DNA of 44,232 nt from DAOTTI01 sp034437795 (lineage in GTDB: Bacteria; Chloroflexota; UBA11872; UBA12225): NCBI GenBank assembly GCA_034437795.1, contig DAOTTI010000070.1:1-44232 (forward strand), read 5' to 3'. Under the pieces are notes generated by a model. The model did no database searches. It was not told the origin of the DNA and saw only the letters and a list, made by a program, of their open reading frames with translations. Positions 14,678 through 21,854 of this stretch are shown piece by piece. Positions within the stretch are counted from its first letter, which is position 1; each line of letters starts with the position of its first letter. The translations under genes were made by a program, and so were the position numbers.

Positions 14678-16870
14678 GTGACCCCAGCGGCCCGCCACGT
14701 GCGTACGAACCCCGCCGTCTCCGCGCTGCTGGCGCTGGTCTCACCGGCACGGGCGGCGTGGCGCGCTGCCGCGTTCGCGGCGTCTGCCGCCGCCTGCGCC
14801 CCGGTCCCGCGCCGTGCCGCGGCTCAAGCGCGGGGGCCTGCCGCCCCCGCCATCCTGGTCCTGGCGTTGATCGCCTGCGCCGCACCGCCGAACGGGAGGG
14901 CGCAGGCGGTGGAGGGCGTCACCACCGGCAGCCAGGCGGGCATGGCCGCGGCCGAGGGGCCTTTGCCCGCGGCCGCGCAGCGGCCGGCGCCCGCGCCCAA
15001 GGCCGTCACCATCACCCCGTTCCCCGCGCCGGCCACCTTGAGCGACGGGGCCTGGCTCTACTTCAGCGAGACCGGCCACTACGTCTCCGGCGGGTTCAAG
15101 GCCTACTTCGAAGCCAACGGGGGGCTAGCGGTCTTCGGCTATCCCATCACCGAAGAGCTGGTGGAGGATGGCTGGACGGTGCAGTACTTCCAGCGGGCGC
15201 GGCTGGAGTTTCACCCGGGCGCGCCGGCGCCGGTGCAGCGGGCGCTGCTGGCGGACATGCTGCTGGACCTGATCCCCGGCGCGCGGGCAGGGGCGCAGTT
15301 TCGCACCGCCGGCGCGGGGCCGGCCGCGGGCCGGCACTTCCCTGAGACGGGCTTTGGCGTCAGCGGTCCCTTCCTGGAGTTCTTCGACCGTGCCGGCGGT
15401 GTCGCCGCGCTCGGCTACCCCATCTCGGAAGCGGCCGGTGGCGTACAGTGGTTCCAGCGGGGCCGGCTGGAGCTGATCGGCGGCACGGTCCAGGCCGCGC
15501 TGATTGGGGACGAATACACCGAACTCGCCGGCCTGGCGCACGCCCGCGCGCGGGCGCAGCCCCCACAGGTGGGGCGGGTCAGCCTGGCCCGCAACCAGGA
15601 CACGGCCACGGTGTACGCCGCGCCCGCGGGCGGTGACGTAGTGACGAGCCTCGCCCAGGACGCGCAGGTGCGCGTCACCGGCGAGGAGCGCGGGCCGGAC
15701 GGGGAGATCTGGTACGCCGTGCGCCTATGGAACGCGGTGGACGGCTACGTGCGGCGGGGTGCGCTGGCCTTTACGCCGGCCCCGCCCAAACCGCCCGGCG
15801 CTGCCGCCGCGCCCTGGCGGCCGCCCCCCGCCCCGGCCCAGGGTCCATTCCCGCTGGAGGCACGGGGCAGCATCCGGACCACGACCGACGCTGCGGGCAT
15901 GGTGGACGGGCCGCCGGCAGGGCGCGCCCCGGCCGGGGCTGGCATCCGCGCCAGCGCCTGGGCCACGGACGCCAGGGGACGCGTCTGGTACCAGGTGCAC
16001 GGCGAGGGGGTCTCGGGATGGGTGCCGGCCCAGGCCGTGCGTCTGGTGCCGCCCGCTCCCAGCGCCGATCGCGCCGCGGCTGCGTCGCCGCAGATCGTGG
16101 CCGGCAAGGGGATGTGGTTTACCTATGAGATCCTGCGCACCACGCCTCCGGAGCTGATCGTCGCCACCGCGCGCGCCAACGGGCTCTCGTTCCTGGCTCC
16201 CCAGGTCGGCACCTCCCGCCGTGGCTACTGGGCGGGAAAGGAGCTCGACGCGCTCCTGCCGCTGGCCCACGCCGCCGGCTTGAAGGTGATCCCCTGGATC
16301 TATCCCTGGCTGGCCGACATCCCGGCCGATCTCGAGCTGGCGGTGACCGCCGCGCGGCACGTCGCCCCCACCGGGGATGCGGTGGACGCGCTGGCGGTGG
16401 ACCTCGAGGAGAACCTGGACGAAGGCGCCATCCTGGCCTATAGCCAGCTCCTGCGCCACGCCGTCGGGCCCGACCGCCTGCTGATTGCGATCACCTTTCA
16501 GCCGCAGATCGCGTCCGGGCGCCGCACGCCCTTTGGCGTGCTGGCGGAGTGGTTCGACGTGATTGCCCCCATGAGCTACTGGCACACGCGCCCAGTCCGC
16601 TATTCGTACCAGGACGCGTACCAGTACGTGGCGGAGAGCATCCGCCTGATCCGTGAGCGGAGCAGGCGCCCCGACGTGCCGATCGCTGTGCTGGGCCAGA
16701 CCTTTGACTGGTTCTCGCGCAACGAGGTGGGGCCGGGCAACCCCACGGCGGAGGAGACACGCGGGGCGATGCAGGCCGCGCGGGACCACGGCGCGCTGGG
16801 GATCGGCTTCTTCAATTGGTACAGCGCCACGCCCGAAGAGTGGGAGGCCATTGGGAGCTTCCCCTGGTAG
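14678..16870 (+). CDS. Secreted LGFP-like/SH3 repeat protein with C-terminal glycoside-hydrolase-like domain
   Basis: A 730-residue exported protein. A hydrophobic stretch (APAILVLALIACAAPP) near residues 55-70 is a signal, possibly a lipoprotein type. Residues about 120-290 hold two copies of the motif 'FxETGxxVSGxFxxFFxxxGGxxxxGYPISE...QWFQRGRLE', typical of Chloroflexota surface proteins. Two SH3-like modules follow (about 300-365 and 390-455; the second ends VWYQVHGEGVSGWVPAQAVRL). The last 250 residues look like a TIM-barrel hydrolase: GLKVIPWIYPWL, AVDLEENLDEG, ISP-like VIAPMSYWHT, and GIGFFNWYSA. Acidic residues in DLEEN are candidate catalytic groups. A cell-wall or polysaccharide role is inferred. 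It diverges from glcD and is followed by the riboswitch-controlled sigma gene. Confidence 0.8.
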   Translation: MTPAARHVRTNPAVSALLALVSPARAAWRAAAFAASAAACAPVPRRAAAQARGPAAPAILVLALIACAAPPNGRAQAVEGVTTGSQAGMAAAEGPLPAAAQRPAPAPKAVTITPFPAPATLSDGAWLYFSETGHYVSGGFKAYFEANGGLAVFGYPITEELVEDGWTVQYFQRARLEFHPGAPAPVQRALLADMLLDLIPGARAGAQFRTAGAGPAAGRHFPETGFGVSGPFLEFFDRAGGVAALGYPISEAAGGVQWFQRGRLELIGGTVQAALIGDEYTELAGLAHARARAQPPQVGRVSLARNQDTATVYAAPAGGDVVTSLAQDAQVRVTGEERGPDGEIWYAVRLWNAVDGYVRRGALAFTPAPPKPPGAAAAPWRPPPAPAQGPFPLEARGSIRTTTDAAGMVDGPPAGRAPAGAGIRASAWATDARGRVWYQVHGEGVSGWVPAQAVRLVPPAPSADRAAAASPQIVAGKGMWFTYEILRTTPPELIVATARANGLSFLAPQVGTSRRGYWAGKELDALLPLAHAAGLKVIPWIYPWLADIPADLELAVTAARHVAPTGDAVDALAVDLEENLDEGAILAYSQLLRHAVGPDRLLIAITFQPQIASGRRTPFGVLAEWFDVIAPMSYWHTRPVRYSYQDAYQYVAESIRLIRERSRRPDVPIAVLGQTFDWFSRNEVGPGNPTAEETRGAMQAARDHGALGIGFFNWYSATPEEWEAIGSFPW

Positions 16871-16994
16871 GGCGCGGGGGCGGCGCGCGGCGGACCCGCA
16901 GCGCGGCGCGTAGTACTGTGTGGCTTTTTCACTGCGTTTTGCCGGCCGCTTGACGATAATTCCACCTGTACAGCCGATAACTGGAGCGCAACCA

Positions 16995-17124
16995 GACCGT
17001 GGTTGTGACAAAGGCAAACCTGCCGAAAGGCAGGGACGCAAAGCCTCAGGTCTACGGCTCGTCCGCAGGCGTCGCCAGACGCCCGGCGCGGGCTAGGACG
17101 GCTGGGCTACCGGAGATCATGGTC
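16995..17124 (+). ncRNA. Cyclic di-GMP-I riboswitch aptamer (GEMM-I)
   Basis: The diagnostic core is present: GGCAAACC at 17013-17020, a stem capped by a GAAA tetraloop (CTGCCGAAAGGCAG, 17020-17033), GGGACGCAAAGCC at 17033-17045, then the second helical arm and GGCTGGGCTACCGG, which contains the conserved tetraloop receptor side. P1 is formed by GACCGTGG (16995-17002) with TCATGGTC (17117-17124), including two G-U pairs. The aptamer class binds the second messenger c-di-GMP. It lies in the 333-base leader between the glycoside-hydrolase-like gene and the ECF sigma gene. Confidence 0.93.
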
Positions 17125-17195
17125 AGTGTGCGGGCCACCGGCACCGCGGGTGCTGGCTTCGTGGCGCCGAGCACTGACCCCACAAGACAAGGGGT
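17121..17195 (+). promoter_or_regulatory. Riboswitch expression platform sequestering the sigma gene's ribosome site
   Basis: Three mutually exclusive pairings are visible. First, P1 of the aptamer uses 17117-17124. Second, GGTCAGTG (17121-17128) pairs perfectly with CACTGACC (17172-17179), enclosing a hairpin CCGGCACC/GGTGCTGG. Third, ACCCC (17177-17181) pairs with GGGGT (17191-17195), masking the Shine-Dalgarno AAGGGG. Because each overlaps the next, forming P1 should free ACCCC to cover the ribosome site. The predicted outcome is translation OFF when c-di-GMP is bound. There is no U-tract, so control of translation fits better than termination. Confidence 0.65.
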
Positions 17196-17203
17196 GAGTC
17201 GCC

Positions 17204-17872
17204 GTGTCCACGTCCATACCAGTCCCCGCACGGCAGCGTGGGCCGCGCCCAGCCGAGCCAGCCGCCGTCCCTGTTGAGGACGCGGGTGAGCTGACCGCCC
17301 TGGGCGGGCGCAGCGCCGCCGGTGGGATCGCCCAGAGCCTGGTCCAGGCCCTGGTAAAAGCCGCCCAGGCGGGCGACCAGGATGCCTTTGCCCAGCTCTA
17401 CGAGCTCTACGCCCGCAAGATCCAGTCCTACCTGCGCTACCACCTCAATGGCCGGTCCGACCTGGCGGAGGACCTCGCCGCGGACGTCTTTCTGAAGGCC
17501 ATGGAGAAGATCCACTCCTATCAATTCAGCGGCGTCCCCTTCTCCGCCTGGCTCTACCGCATCGCCCACAACCACCTGATCGACTACCTGCGGTCGCTGC
17601 CCAAGAAGCAGGGCGTCTCGCTGGACGAGTGCAGCGGAGTGGATGACCCTTCAGCCGAGCGGGCGCTGGATGAGACGCTGACGCAGTACCAGCTCTCCGG
17701 CGCGCTGAGCGGGCTGACGGCGGAGCAACGGCAGGTGATCCTCTATCGGTTCATGGAGGATCGCTCCATTGCCGACACCGCACGGCTGATGGCCAAGAAC
17801 GAGGACGCCATCAAGCAGCTCCAGGTGCGCGCCCTGCGCAACATGCGCCGCTGCCTGACGGTCGCGGTCTAG
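17204..17872 (+). CDS. ECF-type RNA polymerase sigma factor under c-di-GMP riboswitch control
   Basis: A 222-residue sigma-70 family protein. A variable 45-residue N-terminus precedes region 2 (DQDAFAQLYELYARKIQSYL, DLAEDLAADVFLKAMEKI, FSAWLYRIAHNHLIDYLRS). After a linker comes region 4 (LSGLTAEQRQVILYRFMED, SIADTARLMAKNEDAIKQLQVRALRNMRR). Regions 1 and 3 are absent, as in ECF sigmas. GTG at 17204 is chosen because AAGGGGTGAG precedes it by six bases, inside the riboswitch hairpin. No anti-sigma gene is adjacent; control appears to be by RNA. The TAG stop lies within the CTAGCCTGG end of repeat copy D, so the repeat supplies the stop codon. Confidence 0.9.
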   Translation: MSTSIPVPARQRGPRPAEPAAVPVEDAGELTALGGRSAAGGIAQSLVQALVKAAQAGDQDAFAQLYELYARKIQSYLRYHLNGRSDLAEDLAADVFLKAMEKIHSYQFSGVPFSAWLYRIAHNHLIDYLRSLPKKQGVSLDECSGVDDPSAERALDETLTQYQLSGALSGLTAEQRQVILYRFMEDRSIADTARLMAKNEDAIKQLQVRALRNMRRCLTVAV

Positions 17873-17966
17873 CCTGGCGTCTTCCCGGCCAGTGCGGCGT
17901 TCTCTCTGTGCGGTCGCCTCGCCTTCGGCGGGACCACTGGGCAAGGGGTGAGGGCTCCGCTATCCG
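17869..17966. repeat. REP/MITE-like element, copy D, overlapping a stop codon
   Basis: It starts CTAGCCTGGCGTCTTCCCGG followed by CCAGTGCGG and ends with GGGTGAGGGCTCCGCTATCCGG, the same order as copies A and C, but the central hairpin has been replaced by a GCCTTCGGC-containing segment. The initial TAG is the stop codon of the upstream sigma gene. Confidence 0.65.
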
Positions 17967-18219
17967 GCAAGACAGCATGCGCGCGTAGCAGGGGGCGCAC
18001 GCCATAGCTCCCCAGACGGCATACATACGGCTGGCGTTCCCCCTCTTCAACACGGAGATGGGGCTAGGGGGTGAGATCCGCACCCCCTGCTATATCCGGA
18101 CGTGTTGCGCGCACCCCCAGCGGGGTCGCAACCGGCGCGAGGGCAGGTGGCGTGGTACGCTGACCAATAGGGAAGCGCGCAGGTATGCCCTGGGCCCCTG
18201 GACAGTGACGAGTTCGACG
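17967..18219. other. Intergenic stretch without a recognisable gene
   Basis: This holds one further degraded repeat core around 18040-18078 (CCCCCTCTTCAACACGGAGATGGGGCTAGG-like, split over imperfect arms) and the presumed promoter and leader of the antitoxin gene. I see no coding region or RNA gene in it. Confidence 0.5.
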
Positions 18220-18465
18220 ATGACCACCGTAGTGCGAGCCGTCTTCGACGGGCGGGTCTGCCGCCCGGAGCAGCCCGTCGATCTTGAGCCGAACAAGCGC
18301 TACGTGCTGACCGTTGAGCGCGAGGAGGGCCAGGACGTGTACCCGCTGAGCGCGCTGGGTGCGCTCGCTACCGACATGGGCGTGGTGGACCTTGCGTCAC
18401 GCCATGCGTGGTACGCGCGTCGCCGCTTAGACGACGAGGAAGGCGCCTCTGGTGACGCGCGCTGA
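18220..18465 (+). CDS. DUF104/AF2212-like antitoxin
   Basis: An 81-residue protein starting MTTVVRAVFDGRVCRPEQPV and continuing DLEPNKRYVLTVE, the beta-hairpin pattern of DUF104 (AF2212-like) antitoxins. The C-terminal half YPLSALGALATDMGVVDLA is the tail that would bind the toxin. Such antitoxins are usually followed by a PIN-domain ribonuclease (VapC type) overlapping by a few bases, and here a PIN start overlaps the last five codons but is broken. I chose ATG 18220; a GTG at 18205 is possible and neither has a strong ribosome site. The antitoxin is therefore probably orphaned. Confidence 0.72.
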   Translation: MTTVVRAVFDGRVCRPEQPVDLEPNKRYVLTVEREEGQDVYPLSALGALATDMGVVDLASRHAWYARRRLDDEEGASGDAR

Positions 18466-18560
18466 CGGTAGCCCCGCCTTCCTGGACACCGCCTAGTGCT
18501 CTCGTCCGGAGCATCAGCGCCGCATGGAAAGGCCAGCCGCTCGCGCAGGAACCCGGGTTA
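18452..18560 (+). pseudogene. Broken PIN-domain toxin (VapC-like) remnant
   Basis: A GTG at 18452, inside the antitoxin's last codons, opens a frame encoding VTRADGSPAFLDTA and then a TAG stop at 18494. FLDTAY is the classic first PIN beta-strand with the catalytic Asp. After the stop, frames show PEHQRR and AWKGQPLAQEPG, reminiscent of the next PIN segment, but no frame stays open to give the roughly 130-residue toxin. The toxin is inactive by premature stop and frameshift. Confidence 0.5.
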
Positions 18561-18869
18561 GGAGAGCGGGAACTTGCTGAAGCGCACGGCCTGCTGCTTG
18601 CCCTCTCCCCGTCCTCGTCAGGAGAGCGGGCGCGCCTGCTCATGTCGGCTTGCGTCCTGCTGCCTTCTCTGCCGTCCACTGGAGAAGCGGGGCGGCTCAG
18701 CAAAGCGATCGGACGCGCGGGGGCGCTCAACGCCTGTTTTCGTCCTCCAGGGTGAGCGGTCTAGTGGCGCCAGGCGGCTCTGTTGGACCTGGTGGATCGT
18801 CGCGGTGGACACAGGTGCCGCCGGCCGGCTCGGCGGGTGACCTGGCCACCCGGCCGCTACAGTTCCGGC
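18561..18869. other. Gene-free stretch before the glycosyltransferase
   Basis: I find no supported gene, RNA or clear promoter. There are short AGGAGAGCGGG repeats (around 18560 and 18620) that may be worn copies of the REP-like core. An in-frame TTG at 18783 could extend the glycosyltransferase upstream. Confidence 0.4.
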
Positions 18870-20531
18870 GTGGGTCGCGCACTCCGGCGCCTGCTCTTTG
18901 CCGCCCTGCTGGCGATCCCCTTCTTCTGGCGCCTGGACGCAGAGGAGTTTCACGGCGATGAGTCGCACTGGATCACGTCCGGCCAGCAGGCCTTCTTTCT
19001 CGTCACCAGCGGCCGGCTCGGGGACGCCCAGTGGCAGGACGAGTTCTACTTCTATTCCCAGCCCCAGGTCGGCAAGCTGCTGATCGGGGCTGCCCTGGCC
19101 GCGGCCGGACGCTACGGGCCGGCGGCCATCTATGACTACGACTGGCAGCGGCGCCCGCAGGAGAACCGCGCCGCGGGGCGTGTGCCCCCTGACGACGCCG
19201 TCCTGGCCGGGCGGGTGCCCAGTGCCGTCGCCGGCTGGCTGGCCTGCCTGCTCCTCCAGGCCCTGGCCCGGACGCTCGGGCTGCCCGGCGCCGGCCCCAC
19301 GGCGGCCCTGCTGCTCGCGTCCCATCCCCTGTGGCTGGCCAACGCCCGCCGCGCCGGCCTGGACGCCCCCGCCTTGTGCCTGGGCCTGCTCGCCACCTGG
19401 GCGGCGGTAAAGGCGATCCGTTGCTCGATCCGTAGCGATCCAGCGGGCCAGGCAGAGCGGGGGCGCGGCCGCGGGTCTGCCGCGTGGTGGCTGCTGGCCG
19501 GGGCCGCCGCGGGGCTGGCAACGGGCACCAAGTACGTCGGGCTGCTCATGCTTCCACTGGCGGCCGCGGCCGCCGTGCCGCACGCCGCGCGCAGGCGATG
19601 GCTGCGCCGCAACCTGGCCGCGGCCGCGGCGGCGGGCGCCCTGGGCGCGGCCCTGTTTCTCGCCACCAATCCGGCGCTCTATGACCGGCCCTGGGAGCGA
19701 CTGGCCATCAGCATCGATTTCCTGACCGCGCAGGCGGCGCAGATGCGCCGTCAGTCCCCGATCTTTGACTCACCGGCGCTGGTCGCCTTGGAGATCGTCG
19801 ACCGGGCCATCTGGCCGACGGGCTTTCCGCCGGTGACCGACCGTACCCTGCCGGAACCACTGGTACCCGGGTCGTACGGCACGCCGATGGTCGCCCTGGG
19901 GGCGGCCACCGCGCTGGTCGCGCTGGCCGGCGCTCGCCCCGGCCACCGCTTTCCGTTCGCTGTTGCGGGGTGCGGCGCCGGAGCGGTGTTCGCCGTGCTG
20001 ACGTGGAGCCTGCCCACCTGGTGGGAGCGCTGGCACCTTCCCCTCATCCCGCCCCTGTGCCTGCTGGCGGCGTTCGGCCTGGCCAGGATCGCAGACCTCG
20101 CTCTCGCCGGCCAGGTTCCTCCCTCGACGGATCCTGATCCCGCCCGACCGCACGCCAGGCCGCCCCGTCGCCGGCCGGGCGAGGGAGGCCACCGGCGGGC
20201 GGCTGCGTTCTTGGCGGGCGCGCAGTTCGTCGCCGCCATGGCTATGGAGCCAACGTTCCTGGGGCGCGGCTTTGGCGCCCTCATCGGCACCCCCGTCGGA
20301 GCGGGAACCCATCTGGCCGCGCTCGCCGTCACCCTGGTCGCCTTGGTATCACAAGCGGTGCGACAGGCACGCCGGCTGACCCGCGGCCCGCGCGGCGGGG
20401 CGCGGCCGACGGTGATGTGCGTGCCGGTACACGCGAACGATGTGGACGGCGCGAGCGCCGCCCCAGCCGGCGGTGCGCCGCCGGAGATGCCGGCGTTGCA
20501 GAGGACACAGGGAGAGGCACATGGCAGCTAG
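18870..20531 (+). CDS. Multi-pass membrane glycosyltransferase, GT39/ArnT-like
   Basis: About 553 residues, polytopic. After a first membrane helix (RLLFAALLAIPFF) the first periplasmic loop has FHGDESHWITSGQ, the acidic 'DE' motif that acts as catalytic base in protein O-mannosyltransferase and ArnT enzymes. Then come QPQVGKLLIGAAL and the ARG-like NARRAGLDAPAL. At least eight more hydrophobic segments follow. The family transfers sugars from polyprenyl-phosphate donors to proteins or lipids outside the membrane. The start is uncertain: GTG 18870 places the first helix near residue 5-20 as usual, while TTG 18783 adds 29 residues. Its last 11 bases overlap the next dehydrogenase gene, indicating translational coupling. 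Confidence 0.8.
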   Translation: MGRALRRLLFAALLAIPFFWRLDAEEFHGDESHWITSGQQAFFLVTSGRLGDAQWQDEFYFYSQPQVGKLLIGAALAAAGRYGPAAIYDYDWQRRPQENRAAGRVPPDDAVLAGRVPSAVAGWLACLLLQALARTLGLPGAGPTAALLLASHPLWLANARRAGLDAPALCLGLLATWAAVKAIRCSIRSDPAGQAERGRGRGSAAWWLLAGAAAGLATGTKYVGLLMLPLAAAAAVPHAARRRWLRRNLAAAAAAGALGAALFLATNPALYDRPWERLAISIDFLTAQAAQMRRQSPIFDSPALVALEIVDRAIWPTGFPPVTDRTLPEPLVPGSYGTPMVALGAATALVALAGARPGHRFPFAVAGCGAGAVFAVLTWSLPTWWERWHLPLIPPLCLLAAFGLARIADLALAGQVPPSTDPDPARPHARPPRRRPGEGGHRRAAAFLAGAQFVAAMAMEPTFLGRGFGALIGTPVGAGTHLAALAVTLVALVSQAVRQARRLTRGPRGGARPTVMCVPVHANDVDGASAAPAGGAPPEMPALQRTQGEAHGS

Positions 20532-21645
20532 AGCGGAGCGCGGGCGGCACGAGGGCCCGCTGCGCGTGGGGATCATCGGGACCGGCGGCATCGCCACCGG
20601 CGCCCACATCCCCGCCTACCAGAGAACGGAGGGGGTGGACCTCTACGCCGTCTGCGACGTGATCTCGGAGCGGGCCGAGGCGACGGCCAATCAGTTTGGC
20701 TTTCAGAAGGTCTTTACCGACTATCGCGAGATGCTGGCCGATCCGAACCTGGACGTGGTCAGCATCTGCACCCCTCCATTCGCCCACAAGGAGCCCGCCA
20801 TCGCGGCGCTGGAGGCCGGCAAGCACGTGCTGTGCGAGAAGCCGATGGCGCTCAATGGCGATGAGGCGCAGGCGATGGTCGACGCCTGGTACCGCGCCCG
20901 CCGCAAGTACCACAACAAGTTCACCATTGGCTTCCACATGCGCTGGGGGCGCCAGCCCCAGCTGCTGAAGCGCTTCATCGATGGGGGCGAGCTGGGCGAG
21001 ATCTACTACGGGCGCGCCTCATATCTGCGCCGGCGGGGCGTGCCGGCCTGGGGCGTCTTCACCAGCAAGGCCAAGAATGGGGGCGGCCCTCTCATCGACA
21101 TCGGGGTGCATGCCCTGGACCTCTCGCTCTGGCTGATGGGCCACCCCGAGCCGGAGAGCGTCTTCGGCGCCACCTACCGCAAGTTCGGGAACCGCCCCAA
21201 CGTCTTCAATCCGTGGGGCGCCTGGGACCCGACTACCTACGACGTCGAGGATTCAGCCTTTGCGATGATCCGTTTCCGAAACGGCGCCATGCTGCAGCTG
21301 GAATGCAGCTGGGTGCTGAACGTGGAGCGGAGCACGACCCAGCTAGTGCTGTGCGGGACTGAGGGGGGCGCGCAGCTCGAGCCGTTCAAGGTGTTCACTG
21401 AGAAGCACGGCATGATCTGGGACATTGCGCCGCCGGAACGGCCGGTGGAAGGCCAGGGCCGGCAGGGCGAAAGCCCTTACGCCCTGGAGATCCAGGGGTT
21501 CATCAAGGCCATCCGTGAGGGTTCGGAGCCGCTGGTGAAGCCGGAAGAGGCCTTGCTGGTCAGCCGGATCGTGGACGCTATCTATCAGTCGGACCAGTCC
21601 GGCACGGCGGTGAAGCTCAGCGCGCCGGCCCGCCGCCGGAAGTAG
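20521..21645 (+). CDS. Gfo/Idh/MocA family oxidoreductase
   Basis: A 374-residue NAD(P)-dependent sugar dehydrogenase-type enzyme. The Rossmann motif LRVGIIGTGGIATGAHIPAY is near the N-terminus, the signature GKHVLCEKPMALNGDEA at about residue 100, and the second-domain catalytic stretch GGGPLIDIGVHALDLSLWLMG. Length and order are standard. ATG 20521 has GGGAGAGG seven bases upstream and overlaps the end of the glycosyltransferase by 11 bases, so both are probably made together. A role in preparing the sugar used by that glycosyltransferase is plausible but inferred. Confidence 0.9.
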   Translation: MAARAERGRHEGPLRVGIIGTGGIATGAHIPAYQRTEGVDLYAVCDVISERAEATANQFGFQKVFTDYREMLADPNLDVVSICTPPFAHKEPAIAALEAGKHVLCEKPMALNGDEAQAMVDAWYRARRKYHNKFTIGFHMRWGRQPQLLKRFIDGGELGEIYYGRASYLRRRGVPAWGVFTSKAKNGGGPLIDIGVHALDLSLWLMGHPEPESVFGATYRKFGNRPNVFNPWGAWDPTTYDVEDSAFAMIRFRNGAMLQLECSWVLNVERSTTQLVLCGTEGGAQLEPFKVFTEKHGMIWDIAPPERPVEGQGRQGESPYALEIQGFIKAIREGSEPLVKPEEALLVSRIVDAIYQSDQSGTAVKLSAPARRRK

Positions 21646-21748
21646 CACCCATCCACCGCTCCTGGGGCGCTGTTGCCGCCCTGCCGGTGAGCGCGCCATA
21701 GCTGTGCGCTCACGTGCGGATGGGTACACGACGCCCCCTCGCCCAAGT

Positions 21749-21838
21749 GGGGCTCGCCTGGGTCATTCGCTGGCGGTCACCTCATCCTTACCTTCTTCAA
21801 GGCGGAGAGGGAACTGACCGCTGGCTGTCGTTCGTCCG
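21749..21838. repeat. REP/MITE-like element, copy G (degenerate)
   Basis: The left arm is GCCTGGGTCATTCGCTGGCGG. On the minus strand the right arm reads AGCCAGCGGTCAGTTCCCTC, matching the ACGGCCAGCGG...TTCCCTCTCC part of copies A and E. It lies between convergent genes. Confidence 0.5.
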
Positions 21839-21854
21839 GGCCAGCGGCCTCGCA

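Noticed and set aside
16930..16975. A promoter for the riboswitch transcript (TTGACG near 16951)
   Set aside because: The best -10 candidates give spacers of 18-20 bases with weak hexamers; a promoter must exist here, but I cannot place it.
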